Shown: positions 34,101-42,750, counted from the stretch's first letter. The stretch: 64,000 nucleotides of DNA from Hymenobacter swuensis DY53 (GCF_000576555.1 NZ_CP007144.1:186001-250000), one strand, 5' to 3'. Made by a program: numbers and translations. The notes: generated by a model not told the origin, from the letters alone.

Positions 34101-36131
34101 TTGTTGCGGGCTCAACAGCAGGTGCAGCAGCTCGAAGATGAGCTGCGCCAGCAGGATGAGCTATTTCGTGAAGTCGAGCAGACCGAGCGCTACACCTATA
34201 GCTGGTTCCAGGCCTTGCTGACGCTGGAAACCCGCCTCAGCAACCGCCGCAACGAAGGCGCCAGCGGGTTCTCGCTTTCCTTCGGCCGGGTCGAGAAAGA
34301 CCCCGATGCGCCCTTGCTGATCCTGCACGAGCCGGTCGGACCCATCCCCCGCACCGTGGAAGACCATCCGGAGTTGAAGCTGCGCTTGTACCGCCGGGGT
34401 CAGCCCGACCAATCCATCCAGATTGACGTGGTCAGCATCAAGGACTTCACGCTGCGGGCTAAGCTGCGCAAGGAGGACTGGGCCGCCATCGACCCCGCTT
34501 CCATCCAGCGCGCCAGCATCCAGGTGCAGTCCCCTGCCTTTCTGCTCGATGAGCTGGTGCGGCAGTTTAATCAATTAGCACATTCTCCGCATAATTTCAC
34601 TGCCGACACCAACCTGCAAGCCAATCTGCCGGCGAAGCTGCGCTTTGTTTTCGGCCCGCCCGGCACCGGCAAAACCTACCACTTGGCCCATCGCGAGATT
34701 GAACAGCTCATGCAGCAGGCGGAGCCAGTGCGCATCTTGGTGCTCACGCCTACCAACAAGGCCGCCGACGTGCTTACCGCCCGGCTGCTGCCTGCCGCCG
34801 AGGCTGGCCTGCCGCCCGAGCGTCCCGATTGGCTTTTCCGTTACGGAGTCCCCGCCGATACGAACCTGGAACAGGTGCCGGGGCTGGTGCAGGATAAAAA
34901 GCTGAATGTGTCGGATCTTGAACGGTGCACGGTGTTAACTACCGCCGCCCGTTTTCCCTATGCGCTGTGTGATGGAGGGTACCACTATCTGGCTGCTGTC
35001 CCGTGGGATTATATCATACTGGACGAAGCCTCTATGATACCCTTATACCAGGCGGTTAACGTCATTTACCAGCAGCCGCACTGTCGCGAGTTTATCATCG
35101 GGGGCGACCCATTGCAGATTCCACCCGTGGTCCACGCCGAGCCGTGGGCTGGCGAAAACATTTACACGCTGGTCGGGCTCGATAATTTCGACGTGGAAGT
35201 AACCCCGCAGCATCAGTTTCCCGTCCACAAGCTGTTGACGCAGCGTCGGGCTACCCCTCCGCTCGGGCGTCTGTTCAGCCAGTTTGCCTACGGCGGCCGG
35301 CTTCAGCACGCCCGCCCCTTAACGGGCACGGCCGTACTGGACGGTCACACATACCAGGGACGGCGGCCCGAAACATTCGGCGCACTGCCCTTGAGCGACA
35401 TCACGGTGATTCCTTTTCCCGTGCGCCGCGGCGAAGGCATTTTAGAAGCCCGCAAGCTGGAGCAAGGCAGTAACTACCAGGCCTACTCGGCTCTGCTGGC
35501 GGCCGAACTCACGCGCTACCTGGCCCAACACATCCAGCCCGCGCCGGCCCCGGACACCGCCGACCGCTACCGGGTGGGCATCATCACGCCTTATACCGCG
35601 CAGGCTGCCTTGCTGCGCGAGCTGCTCAAGCAATTACCACTGTCGAACGCCATCCTAAATCCGAATGAAGATGTGGGCACGATTCACGGCTTCCAGGGCG
35701 ACGAATGCAATTTGGTCATCGCCCTGTTTGCTCCCCCACCTACCACGGGCGACCGGATTTTGCTTAGTTACCAACACATTTTGAATGTTGCCATCAGCCG
35801 CGCCCGCGACCGGTTAGTGCTCCTGGTGCCCGAGTACGAAGACGACCGATCCTCCGGGCTAGGTTTACAACGCTTGCGCCAGCTACTCGGGTTACTTAAC
35901 CATGAGCAGGAGGGGCAGGTCACGCATTTGACTGCCAAAGCGGTAGAGCAGGTGTTGTTTGGGCCCGACCACGAAGAGTTCATCCTCTCCAATAGCTTTA
36001 CCACCAGCCACCAGCTGGTAAATGTTTATGGGCAAGGAGTAGCGCGCTATGAGCTCCGCTTCGGTCCTACGGCAGTGGACGTGCAAGTAAACCTGAAAGC
36101 CAAACTAGCGGAAGCGGACATATTACCGTAG
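31110..36131 (+). CDS. sacsin-type GHKL ATPase fused to an SF1 (UPF1-like) helicase
   Basis: The protein has 1673 residues. The N-terminus is a sacsin/Hsp90-like GHKL ATPase: HFIYELLQNADDARA near residues 45-60 (N box), DTIGRFGIGFKSVFHYT near 122-140 (G2 box). A long middle is followed by a Glu/Gln-rich coiled coil near 990-1020. The C-terminal 500 residues are an SF1 helicase: FGPPGTGKTYHLA near 1181 (Walker A), ILDEASMIPLYQAV near 1302 (motif II), GGDPLQIPPVVHAEP, TIHGFQGDECNLVIALF near 1525, and NVAISRARDRLVLL near 1555. GHKL-helicase fusions are found in bacterial defence islands, and the GHKL part may act as an ATP-driven clamp. The neighbours on both sides also process nucleic acid. The gene is intact; the next begins 29 bases later. 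Confidence 0.85.
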   Translation: MVDTSTTALFTALQADRTVLADALDRPALRGIKNVLTDLTQGEAHFIYELLQNADDARATQVRFCLLPEGLSVWHNAPQKFTISDVATEEEDTGTAQLGHLNALTSIGNSTKRRGTSSVDSDTIGRFGIGFKSVFHYTATPHVYEDELSFRLERILVPVPLTDRHALPPGLERGGAEWTQLWLPFNHAQRPAAEAYQHVLRRLRTLRLPLLFLRNLTEISWEARPVFQELITDSGYYLREIPRLLSEQATTAIRVEYVELIQEDRCTNTDTGDQVTVAAHRFVVVKQPCHDHLNLPVCLAFALRDNGTLDPSADDRGHEAFCFFATRHRTGLRFLLQAPWLLTNNREAIKADQPWNQQLVQQLAQLLAASLPLLRDLRPADLARPGTPAAPYLSLLTDELLQLLPLSDAPDAEQRTVEELRQRQELSFRPFHAAVFEALRTLPLLPTATGTHIGATHAYYAESRELSQAFGQEQLRQLMQDPAAEWVFDSVGGKENKFQTAYLRRLLSASHLLEPKEAASRLTAAFMEAQTDEWLTAFYLYLSTGPGYLLDGQNDAILRHRGALLRLANDKHLAPYAAVRDTEPQVFLPPTSGGFQSNCTLKSCFAQDEQLASFRRRLGLTTPKQLTVMLEYILPQYTGAEGPSLAEHLEHIAQILDCWQTCSQQEQVVLRERLLVTPFMRGYIYPSATPEYRWYRPGQLYRDNEDLRQYFTASEATFVDEDTYAGITDMTGVKALWQALSVATVPRVIQLDNQPITADDRAALWKVRSTWTEDQKVVNHDLDGLAALLAPGIIPQALSQTLFGFLCLCIEQADVRLFNRVYTFSYYGPNPVITASQALLLLRQTAWLYDQIGQPRHPHEFAAADIQLANGYILDTSAAQELLRRLDILSPRQKVLDGLPAAERELVEFFREMKSKGFTVEEIRAAIAKLRPAPTVVPPTPAAEPLADQERKQTWQATREAATSPPPAAEPTSSAESAAEAPEGEEDDYLSEASRRKLLRAQQQVQQLEDELRQQDELFREVEQTERYTYSWFQALLTLETRLSNRRNEGASGFSLSFGRVEKDPDAPLLILHEPVGPIPRTVEDHPELKLRLYRRGQPDQSIQIDVVSIKDFTLRAKLRKEDWAAIDPASIQRASIQVQSPAFLLDELVRQFNQLAHSPHNFTADTNLQANLPAKLRFVFGPPGTGKTYHLAHREIEQLMQQAEPVRILVLTPTNKAADVLTARLLPAAEAGLPPERPDWLFRYGVPADTNLEQVPGLVQDKKLNVSDLERCTVLTTAARFPYALCDGGYHYLAAVPWDYIILDEASMIPLYQAVNVIYQQPHCREFIIGGDPLQIPPVVHAEPWAGENIYTLVGLDNFDVEVTPQHQFPVHKLLTQRRATPPLGRLFSQFAYGGRLQHARPLTGTAVLDGHTYQGRRPETFGALPLSDITVIPFPVRRGEGILEARKLEQGSNYQAYSALLAAELTRYLAQHIQPAPAPDTADRYRVGIITPYTAQAALLRELLKQLPLSNAILNPNEDVGTIHGFQGDECNLVIALFAPPPTTGDRILLSYQHILNVAISRARDRLVLLVPEYEDDRSSGLGLQRLRQLLGLLNHEQEGQVTHLTAKAVEQVLFGPDHEEFILSNSFTTSHQLVNVYGQGVARYELRFGPTAVDVQVNLKAKLAEADILP

Positions 36132-36160
36132 CGCGCAGCAATCCATACTGCTTCACCCTC

Positions 36161-37459
36161 ATGACAAACCTTTCGCTGTTTGCCAGTCATTACCGCAAGC
36201 TAGGCCTGCCGGTAACGCGGATTAGTAATATCCTTAACGAGCATAATTTTTTTCATAAAAACATATTTAAAACGCCTGACCATCAGTGGCAGCACCTTTT
36301 CACCCAGCCGCAGTCAGATGATGAGTTTAAACAACTAACTTGGAATAACGCCACTGGGCTAGGTACTGTCTCGGGTCCTAAATCTTTGTTGGTTATAGAT
36401 ATAGATGGTTGTACCGATTACAAGCTAGTGGAGAAAACATTAGCTGAGCTTGGGTTGCCTCCTTCTTATGAATGGGTGGTAACGTCAGGCAGCGGTAGCG
36501 GCTTCCACATATTTGTGTACGCCGATAAATTTCGCATTCAGTCCAATAGCTTAGCTCCATCAGCAAGTAATCATGTGGTAACTACCTTCATGCCCGGTGA
36601 CGGATACCTGCAACGGTTCGATAAGATTGAATTTTTGTGGAGCACGCATGTAGTCTTACCTCCTTCTCTCCATCACACCGGTAACAGGTATGAGTTCTTG
36701 AACTGCAGGCTGCCCCGCGCATTACCGCAACGAGTAAAGCAGTCAGGCTTGTACGATATTGTGCGAAAGCACTGTGACGCACAATTCATTGAAGGCAGGG
36801 ATGGGTACAAAGAGAATGACTTTGAAGTAGCTAAACCCAATGTTCCTACCGATTTAGAAGAGTGGAATGCTGCAGATGTAGAGGGAGGAGAAATTTTTTG
36901 CGTTGTATGTATCAGGCCAGAAGCAAACATGCCACTCAGCGCTACTGCTGACCTACGGCAAATTGCTTGGGTTGTGATGGATAAATTAGGGAAGGTGCAT
37001 AACCGTCGATCCTACTTGCTAAAACCCCAAGTAGCTGTTTCAGCTTCTGGCGCCACAAGCTACTCCACAGAAGTAAACACTCTGCTGAGCCAAGATCCAC
37101 TCACCGTCTTCAAAGAACTCAACCGCGACTTGCGGTTATGTACTGCTTTGGTTTCTTTCGATGTGAAGCCTGTGCTGGCCTTACTGCAGGAAAAATCAAC
37201 TCAGTATTCACTTTATCACACGCTAACACAACTGAATTTAGTTTGTCTTAAAAAACCACGTGGCGGAAATAAAGCAAATACGTTAGCTGACCTCTACCTA
37301 AGTTTGTTTCGCTACGATGTGCATCAAATACCTGATGCTGAGTCAGATGCACTCATAATGGCTAAATGCTTGCGCGCAATCTTGAGGAAACGTCAGGATA
37401 ATAAGGAGGACTATTATTCCATCTACCTCGACAGGGAAGGGTATGGCGGTTGGTACTAA
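36161..37459 (+). CDS. primase-polymerase (prim-pol) domain fused to an exonuclease-like domain
   Basis: The protein has 432 residues. The N-terminal half matches the bifunctional DNA primase/polymerase (AEP) family: NATGLGTVSGPKSLLVIDID near residues 65-84 supplies the D-x-D metal ligands, and TSGSGSGFHIFVYAD near 110-125 supplies the nucleotide-binding His. The C-terminal part from about 245 looks like a DnaQ-type fold (IAWVVMDKLGKVHNRRSYLL, later LVSFDVKPVLALL and HQIPDAESDALIMAKC). However, the first motif lacks the usual D-x-E, so catalysis is doubtful. The gene is distinctly AT-richer than the genes on either side. It overlaps the DinG-like gene by 17 bases, which suggests translational coupling. 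Prim-pols in defence loci may prime, extend or tag DNA ends; which of these applies here is unknown. Confidence 0.75.
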   Translation: MTNLSLFASHYRKLGLPVTRISNILNEHNFFHKNIFKTPDHQWQHLFTQPQSDDEFKQLTWNNATGLGTVSGPKSLLVIDIDGCTDYKLVEKTLAELGLPPSYEWVVTSGSGSGFHIFVYADKFRIQSNSLAPSASNHVVTTFMPGDGYLQRFDKIEFLWSTHVVLPPSLHHTGNRYEFLNCRLPRALPQRVKQSGLYDIVRKHCDAQFIEGRDGYKENDFEVAKPNVPTDLEEWNAADVEGGEIFCVVCIRPEANMPLSATADLRQIAWVVMDKLGKVHNRRSYLLKPQVAVSASGATSYSTEVNTLLSQDPLTVFKELNRDLRLCTALVSFDVKPVLALLQEKSTQYSLYHTLTQLNLVCLKKPRGGNKANTLADLYLSLFRYDVHQIPDAESDALIMAKCLRAILRKRQDNKEDYYSIYLDREGYGGWY

Positions 37460-40400
37460 TAAAGCTGCTGTGCGTGTCGCGGTAGCGCACTTGTTCGCCA
37501 CCGGTGCGTACCGCCCCGATACCAAACACGGCCTGCTTCACCTGGGCGTGCTGCCCCTGCAGCCCGGCGCCGAGGTAGAACACTGGCTGCTCAACCCCGA
37601 GCGCGACTACCCCAAAGCCGTGACCGAAGCCAGCGGTATCGGCCGCGACCGGTCCCGGCAGCATCCTACTTGGGGCGAGGCGGCCGCCACCATTCAGCCC
37701 GTACTGGCCGGGTTCGACGTGCTGCTTATCATGGACCGGGCCGGTGAGCCATCCGCCGAGCGCCACTGGCTGGAGCAGTGCGTGCTGGCTGGCCTGGAGC
37801 GCCCGCCCGTATGCATCGGACTCGATGAGTTGCTGGCCTTTTTCCTGCCCGGTGAGGAGCTGGACGACGCCGACGAGCTGCTGCGCACCTTCGTCGTGCG
37901 CGACAAAGCTGCCAGTGAGCAGCTAGGCTATGCCAAGCGCAACGCCGATGGCCGGGTGCCGCAGTTGCCGTTTGTGCTCTACGCCATGCGCCGGGCCCTG
38001 CGCCGCGTCCTCGCCAGCCTGCTGCGCCCCGAGGGTACCGGCCCCCAGCAGTGGTTGCCCATTTTTAGCCTGCTCGACAGCGTCGTGCGTCGCGCGCCTC
38101 GTCAGCGTACCTCCCGCGCCTACCGCCTGCTGCATACCCTAGCCCGCCAGCCTCGTTGCTGCGACGAGGCCACCCCTGCGCCAACCGACCAGCCGCTGTC
38201 CATCCCGCCGGCATTGCCCGCTTGGCCTTCCTCTGAGCACGTAGAAACCCTGGTCTTCAACTATCTGGCCCGTTGGCGCGACCGGCCCGACGATGCCACC
38301 GCTCCTGAGCTGGGGTTGGGCGATGTATCGGAAAAGCAGGTAGCCGATGCTTTTGAGGAGCTGGGCAAGCGCCTGGCCGGTGCCGGCCGCGACAGCAAAG
38401 ACAAGCTGCAAACCCGCCCGCAACAGGTTGAGTACGCCCAGTTCGTGGCCCAGTCCATCGGCGGCCGGGGCGCGTATGCCATTGAGGCCGGTACCGGCAC
38501 CGGCAAAACCTACGGCTACCTGGTGCCGGCGCTGGAGTACCTGCGCCACGCGCCATCAGCGTTGGTGGTCGTAGCCACCTCCACCAAAAACCTGCAGGAG
38601 CAGATGCGCCGTGGCGAGCTGCCCCGCCTGCTGCGCGAGCCCGACGGCCGCCGCAACCCGCGCTACCAGGCCATCCGCACGGCCACGCTCAAGGGAAAAA
38701 ACTGTTACCTGTGCGCCATGGCCCTGGCTCAGGCCTACGACGACTGCTTTCAGCTCAGCGCCGACTGGGCCGAGGGACTAGCGTGGCTGTATCTGCTGCT
38801 GCGCCTGCGCGACACCGAAGGCGAGATAGAAGGGGTGGCCCGTCCCCTAAACGCCCACCCGCAGCTCGGGCCGTTCCTGCGCGGCCTCGTTCGCCGTGTT
38901 GCGGCCGACCGGGCCTGCCGGCATGCCCCGTTGCCGGGGCGCAAGCCCTGCGTGTATCCGGCTCACCGCGCCCGTGCTGAGCAGGCCCACCTGCTCATCG
39001 TCAACCACCATAAGCTGGCCCTGCTGCCCCTTAAGGTGGTAGAGCGCGCTACCGTGTGCGTCATCGATGAGGCCGACCGCTTCCCTGACAACTTCCGCTC
39101 GGCCCTGGCCAGCAGCCTCGACGCCCGCGAGCTACAGGAAGAGCTGTTCGAGCCGTTGCTCGACGGTAGCCGCTTGCCTAGTCGACGCCCCACCGCCAAC
39201 AGCAAGCCCCAGGACGAGGCCAGGACGGAGCGCCGTGCGGTGCCCTTCCTCCCCGAGCTGGACGAGCGCCTCTACGAAGTGCAGGAGCAGTTGTGGCGCG
39301 AAGTGCCCGCTGCCGAACAGCCCGGTCCCGACGAGGCTAGCCGCGCCGCCTACGAGCTGGTGGAAGAGGCCCGCCTGGCCGAGCTGGGTAGTCAGGCCGC
39401 CCTGCTGGAGGAGGTAGCCCTGCTGATGCTCGAAACGCCTGTCGCCGCCGACACCCGCCAAAGCGCCGACGCTGCCTGGCAGCTGTTAGCCATTGAAAGC
39501 GCCCCGTTCCGGCGCCGTCAGGCGCTCCGCACCGCTGCCCGGGCCGTCGCGGCCTCCTACGAGCCGCTGCGCGAAAGCCAGTTGCTGCTGACCCACCTGA
39601 GCAGTCAGTTCCAGAGCCGCGGCGGCCGTCTGGCCCCGTTGCCCTTCCCGGCCGGCGGTACGCACTGGCAAGACAATCTGCGCGTGGCGGAACATGGCCG
39701 GCCTCCCATCTTCCGCCCCTTCCATCAGGAGCTGGTGGCCGCCCTGCAACCATTGCAGCCCCCACTTGCCGACGCCTCCCACCAGCTGGGATGCCTGCGG
39801 CGCCACCTGGTTCAGGCCCTCAATATCAGCCTCTCCAGCGGCGAGGCAGCGGACGAAGATGCCCCCGACGTGGAAAGCAGCGGTAGCTACGACGAGCGGC
39901 TGTATCGCCGTGCCGAGCGCTTCGCCGAGCTGGCCCAAAGCCAAGCTGAAATCCTGGTACGGCTCCTGTCGGAGTTTCCTTGCCGGGGCTACGTGCCCGT
40001 TGTCGAGCGTGACCCTGTCGCCGGCCCGCTGAGCTGGCAGCTGGGCCGCCAGCCCTACGAGCTCTGGTCGTACCTGGGCGCCACGCCCGACCCGGCCACC
40101 GGCCATCCCCTGGTCCGCGAGCCGGACGAAGCCGACGAGGCCTTCCAGGCCCGCTGGCTGGCGGCGCGGGCCGCCCTGCAGCGCCTGAGCCGGGAGCCCG
40201 ATAAACCCTTGCTGGAGCAGTTCCGGTCCGTCATCTTCACCTCGGCCACGCTCTACGTGCAGGGCACGCTGCAGTATTTCCGCCAGCAGCTGGATTTGCG
40301 CGTGCCCTTCGCCGGTGAGCAGCGCATCCGGCCGCTGTTTGATTACAACAATGAGCGGGGCGAGCAGGTGTTAGCGGGGATTCCCACGTACTTGCCGCAG

Positions 40401-41078
40401 TTCCGTGCCGGTGCCCGCCCCGATGAGAAGCGCGCCTGGTGCGAAATCCAGCTACGAACCTTGCTACCGCTGTTGGTGGCCCTTGAAGGCCGTACCCTGG
40501 TACTGTTCACCTCCAACGAGGAAATGCACCTGGCCGCCGACTGGCTTCGTGAGCGGCTGGCCGCCCACGATATTGAGCTGCTGGTGCAGAACGGGGCCAG
40601 CCAGTGGGAAATCCGCCGCTTCCGCCAGCTTGAGCAAAGCGTACTGCTCGGCGTCGACCGCATGTGGACCGGTGTCGATTTCGCCGGACCCACCCTTTCC
40701 CAGGTTATCGTATGGCGACTGCCGTTTCCCTCCCTGGGCGAGCCACTGATCAGCCACCGGAAACGCTATGAGCCCGATGAGGTATTCTGGGGGCAGTTCT
40801 ACCGTCCCGCCGCCCGTCTGAAGCTGCGACAGGGTTTTGGCCGTCTCGTGCGCCGTCAGCGCGACCGGGGCGCCTTCGTCGTGCTCGACGCCCGCGCCGC
40901 CACCGGCTTCTACGCCAACGTCCTCGATGAGCTGGAAGTAGAGGCCTTCCATCGGTTTGGCACTCCCACAGCGCTATTTGAGCAAACGGCCGGCCCGTTG
41001 CTCAAGCTCCTGGAGCTCGGCGCCGACTTCCACCGCCGCGAACTGAGTGTATCGCGGCTTCTAGAGCTGAGCCAATAG
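37443..41078 (+). CDS. DinG/XPD-type iron-sulfur helicase with a DnaQ-like N-terminus
   Basis: The protein has 1211 residues. The first about 190 resemble a DnaQ exonuclease fold (HLGVLPLQPGAEVEHWLLNP, then VTEASGI and a block around FDVLLIMD), but the canonical D-x-E is absent, so it is probably a structural or inactive domain. The helicase follows: IEAGTGTGKTYGYLVPAL near residue 347 (Walker A), a [4Fe-4S] insert with Cys near 421, 424, 490 and 502 (KNCYLC, RACRH, KPCVY), VIDEADRF near 540 (DEAD), and C-terminal blocks GVDRMWTGVDFAGP and RLKLRQGFGRLVRRQRDRG (motif VI, Q-x2-GR-x2-R). DinG/XPD enzymes unwind DNA 5' to 3'. It is the last gene of the array and very GC-rich. The paired DnaQ-like folds here and in the upstream prim-pol gene are notable. 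Confidence 0.85.
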   Translation: MAVGTNKAAVRVAVAHLFATGAYRPDTKHGLLHLGVLPLQPGAEVEHWLLNPERDYPKAVTEASGIGRDRSRQHPTWGEAAATIQPVLAGFDVLLIMDRAGEPSAERHWLEQCVLAGLERPPVCIGLDELLAFFLPGEELDDADELLRTFVVRDKAASEQLGYAKRNADGRVPQLPFVLYAMRRALRRVLASLLRPEGTGPQQWLPIFSLLDSVVRRAPRQRTSRAYRLLHTLARQPRCCDEATPAPTDQPLSIPPALPAWPSSEHVETLVFNYLARWRDRPDDATAPELGLGDVSEKQVADAFEELGKRLAGAGRDSKDKLQTRPQQVEYAQFVAQSIGGRGAYAIEAGTGTGKTYGYLVPALEYLRHAPSALVVVATSTKNLQEQMRRGELPRLLREPDGRRNPRYQAIRTATLKGKNCYLCAMALAQAYDDCFQLSADWAEGLAWLYLLLRLRDTEGEIEGVARPLNAHPQLGPFLRGLVRRVAADRACRHAPLPGRKPCVYPAHRARAEQAHLLIVNHHKLALLPLKVVERATVCVIDEADRFPDNFRSALASSLDARELQEELFEPLLDGSRLPSRRPTANSKPQDEARTERRAVPFLPELDERLYEVQEQLWREVPAAEQPGPDEASRAAYELVEEARLAELGSQAALLEEVALLMLETPVAADTRQSADAAWQLLAIESAPFRRRQALRTAARAVAASYEPLRESQLLLTHLSSQFQSRGGRLAPLPFPAGGTHWQDNLRVAEHGRPPIFRPFHQELVAALQPLQPPLADASHQLGCLRRHLVQALNISLSSGEAADEDAPDVESSGSYDERLYRRAERFAELAQSQAEILVRLLSEFPCRGYVPVVERDPVAGPLSWQLGRQPYELWSYLGATPDPATGHPLVREPDEADEAFQARWLAARAALQRLSREPDKPLLEQFRSVIFTSATLYVQGTLQYFRQQLDLRVPFAGEQRIRPLFDYNNERGEQVLAGIPTYLPQFRAGARPDEKRAWCEIQLRTLLPLLVALEGRTLVLFTSNEEMHLAADWLRERLAAHDIELLVQNGASQWEIRRFRQLEQSVLLGVDRMWTGVDFAGPTLSQVIVWRLPFPSLGEPLISHRKRYEPDEVFWGQFYRPAARLKLRQGFGRLVRRQRDRGAFVVLDARAATGFYANVLDELEVEAFHRFGTPTALFEQTAGPLLKLLELGADFHRRELSVSRLLELSQ

Positions 41079-41206
41079 CAGCCTTTTGATAAGGTAGTAG
41101 TTCCCTGTATCAATATAGTTTGTCCACTTTTTCCACTTGTCCATACCAAATAGACAAGTGGAAAAAATAGAGAATAACGGGCCTTATTGGCTCAGATCAA
41201 AGAGCC

Positions 41207-41797
41207 GTGAAGGTATGCTGGGCAAGAAGCTGCCTTCACTGTTGAAGCCAAGGACATTTATCTCTGGAAGGCTACTCCGCTACTGGCTCACAGGCAGCAC
41301 CCGCCCGGCCGATCTTGGGGGCTGCTCCCTTATACTACTCTGGAAATGGGGGAGGAGCTGCGCCGCCAGGGCCTCTTCTACGCGCCGGTAATGCCTAGTT
41401 CCACCACCCCGTCACTGAGTGGTTTGGGCTGATCCAGGTCAGCCCAAACCCCAAAAGCCCAAGCCCGAAGCCTAATGCCAACCCGGTATACGGACGCAGT
41501 GCACATGCTCTTCACCGGCTCACCGAGCCCGAGCTGGTCCGCCAGCCCTACCGCTGGGCCACGCCCGACGCCGCTACTTACTGGGGCGGCGAGTCCGCTG
41601 CGGCCCTGCTGCTCAAGTTCTTCACACTTTATAGAATGGCTACCCGCCCCACCCTCATTCGCCAGCTGCAGCTCGTTCCGGCCCCACCGCCCCGGTTGAG
41701 GTGCTACCCTTCGATGCCCCTGGTCCAGCCCCTTCATGCCGACGCAGCTGGTGTACTCCACCTGCTACTCGGCGACGACGCCCGCAACCGCGAATAG
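41207..41797 (+). pseudogene. coding-like remnants downstream of the array
   Basis: Two stretches read like protein but have no proper start and are in different frames. The first, about 41,207-41,420, includes KDIYLWKATPLLAHRQHPP and GEELRRQGLFYAPVMP. The second, about 41,400-41,797, includes HRLTEPELVRQPYRWATPD and AATYWGGESAAALLLKFF, and ends at a TAG. Both are interrupted by stops upstream. I take them as pieces of broken genes from an earlier occupant of this site. I do not recognise the families. Confidence 0.35.
41421..41450. repeat. perfect 12-bp-stem hairpin
   Basis: GGTTTGGGCTGA and TCAGCCCAAACC flank a 6-base loop. Neither strand has a T-run after it, so it is a weak terminator at best. 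It lies at the junction of the two gene remnants. Confidence 0.6.
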
Positions 41798-41829
41798 GAA
41801 TATAAGATTGCAAACTTTAGAAAAGAAGC

Positions 41830-42465
41830 TTATTTAGAACTTTGACTGGTCGGCGCGGCAACCTGCGCCAGACGGGCCTGCAGCTGTTGCGTCCGCTGCC
41901 GTATCTGGCCCAGTTGTGCGAGATATTGTTGTTGTCGCTGTAGTGCCTGCTCAAAAGTGGTCAGCGGCTGTTCCTCCTGCAGCCGCCGCAGCCAGGGCAT
42001 GGGGTCTTCCTTCCTGTCGCGGCGCTGAGCCTCCCAATCCTGCAGGTAGCGGGCAAGTGGTGCAGTGCTGTTCTCGTTACCTGGTCTGTCGGTTTCTTCC
42101 GCAGCAATCAGCCGGTACAAGTCAGTGCGCAGGTACGCAATGGAAGGCATTGCCGGAACTGTGCCCGTCAGTAGGTTCAGTTGACGGCTGCTTAATAGGG
42201 AGTCAGGCCACTGCGCGCTGGCATTTTCCAGCATCGTTTCAGCCTGATTCAGCGCCAGGCTGTCGGCCGCCGTAGGAACTACGTGGTACAGGCCATTTAC
42301 TAGGCGTGGCGGCCCCAGTGCTTATGTGGCATTGCGAAAAACGCCTAGAAGGTCATCAGGGAGCTTTGCCGTCCATTGTGCCTCCTGATCCTCCTGCGCC
42401 AGGGTATATAGGTGTATGGGCTGTTTCAACCGCTCCAGGCGGGAACAGGTATCGACGTTGGACAC
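41830..42465 (-). pseudogene. unknown coiled-coil protein gene interrupted by an in-frame stop
   Basis: Two open stretches (41,830-42,234 and 42,325-42,465) are in the same frame. Between them the translation continues as natural protein (GPPRLVNGLYHVVPTAADSL), broken only by a TAA at 42,322-42,324. The C-terminus is Gln-rich and predicted coiled coil (FEQALQRQQQYLAQLGQIRQ). I set the 5' limit at a GTG (42,465) because further upstream the frame crosses palindromic operators. One substitution would restore a protein of about 210 residues. Function is unknown. If the stop is genuine, the gene is recently dead; a shorter protein from ATG 42,234 is possible. Confidence 0.35.
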
Positions 42466-42502
42466 TGATAAGGCTGTTGTGCTGAATATATCACTGGTGC
42501 TA

Positions 42503-42551
42503 GTGCAACAGCTTGTTGCACTATTATATATTTGCAACAAGATGTTGCAAA
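42503..42551. promoter_or_regulatory. pair of palindromic operators, TGCAACA-N3-TGTTGCA
   Basis: Two sites share the same arms: 42,503-42,521 (GTGCAACA gct TGTTGCAC) and 42,531-42,551 (TTTGCAACA aga TGTTGCAAA). Centres are 29 bp apart and a TATATA-like tract lies between. This is the arrangement of a dimeric repressor's double operator over a promoter. No intact regulator gene is adjacent: minus-strand reading leads to the gene with an in-frame stop, and the plus-strand ATG at 42,552 is stopped after 11 codons. Confidence 0.65.
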
Positions 42552-42750
42552 AATGACCGTTGCTATTTATTTCGGTGCCCGGCAGTAGCCGCCACCCATC
42601 AAAAGCAGAAGCCCCCGCACCACCTACGACTACTCCCGCGTGTTACGCAAGGCTTCAGTGGATACAGAGGCTTCTTTCCGTGAACACGTTTGACGTGCCT
42701 TAATCAAACTTGATATAACGTTGTCAACAATGAGCGGCAGCAAATTGAGT

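Noticed and set aside
15518..41078. Assignment as BREX or DISARM.
   Set aside because: No PglZ or BrxL, no DrmA/DrmB pair, and the only PLD protein lies outside on the other strand with a different architecture.
41378..41761. A 127-codon minus-strand frame.
   Set aside because: It lies opposite plus-strand gene remnants that read better as protein, and it crosses a perfect hairpin.
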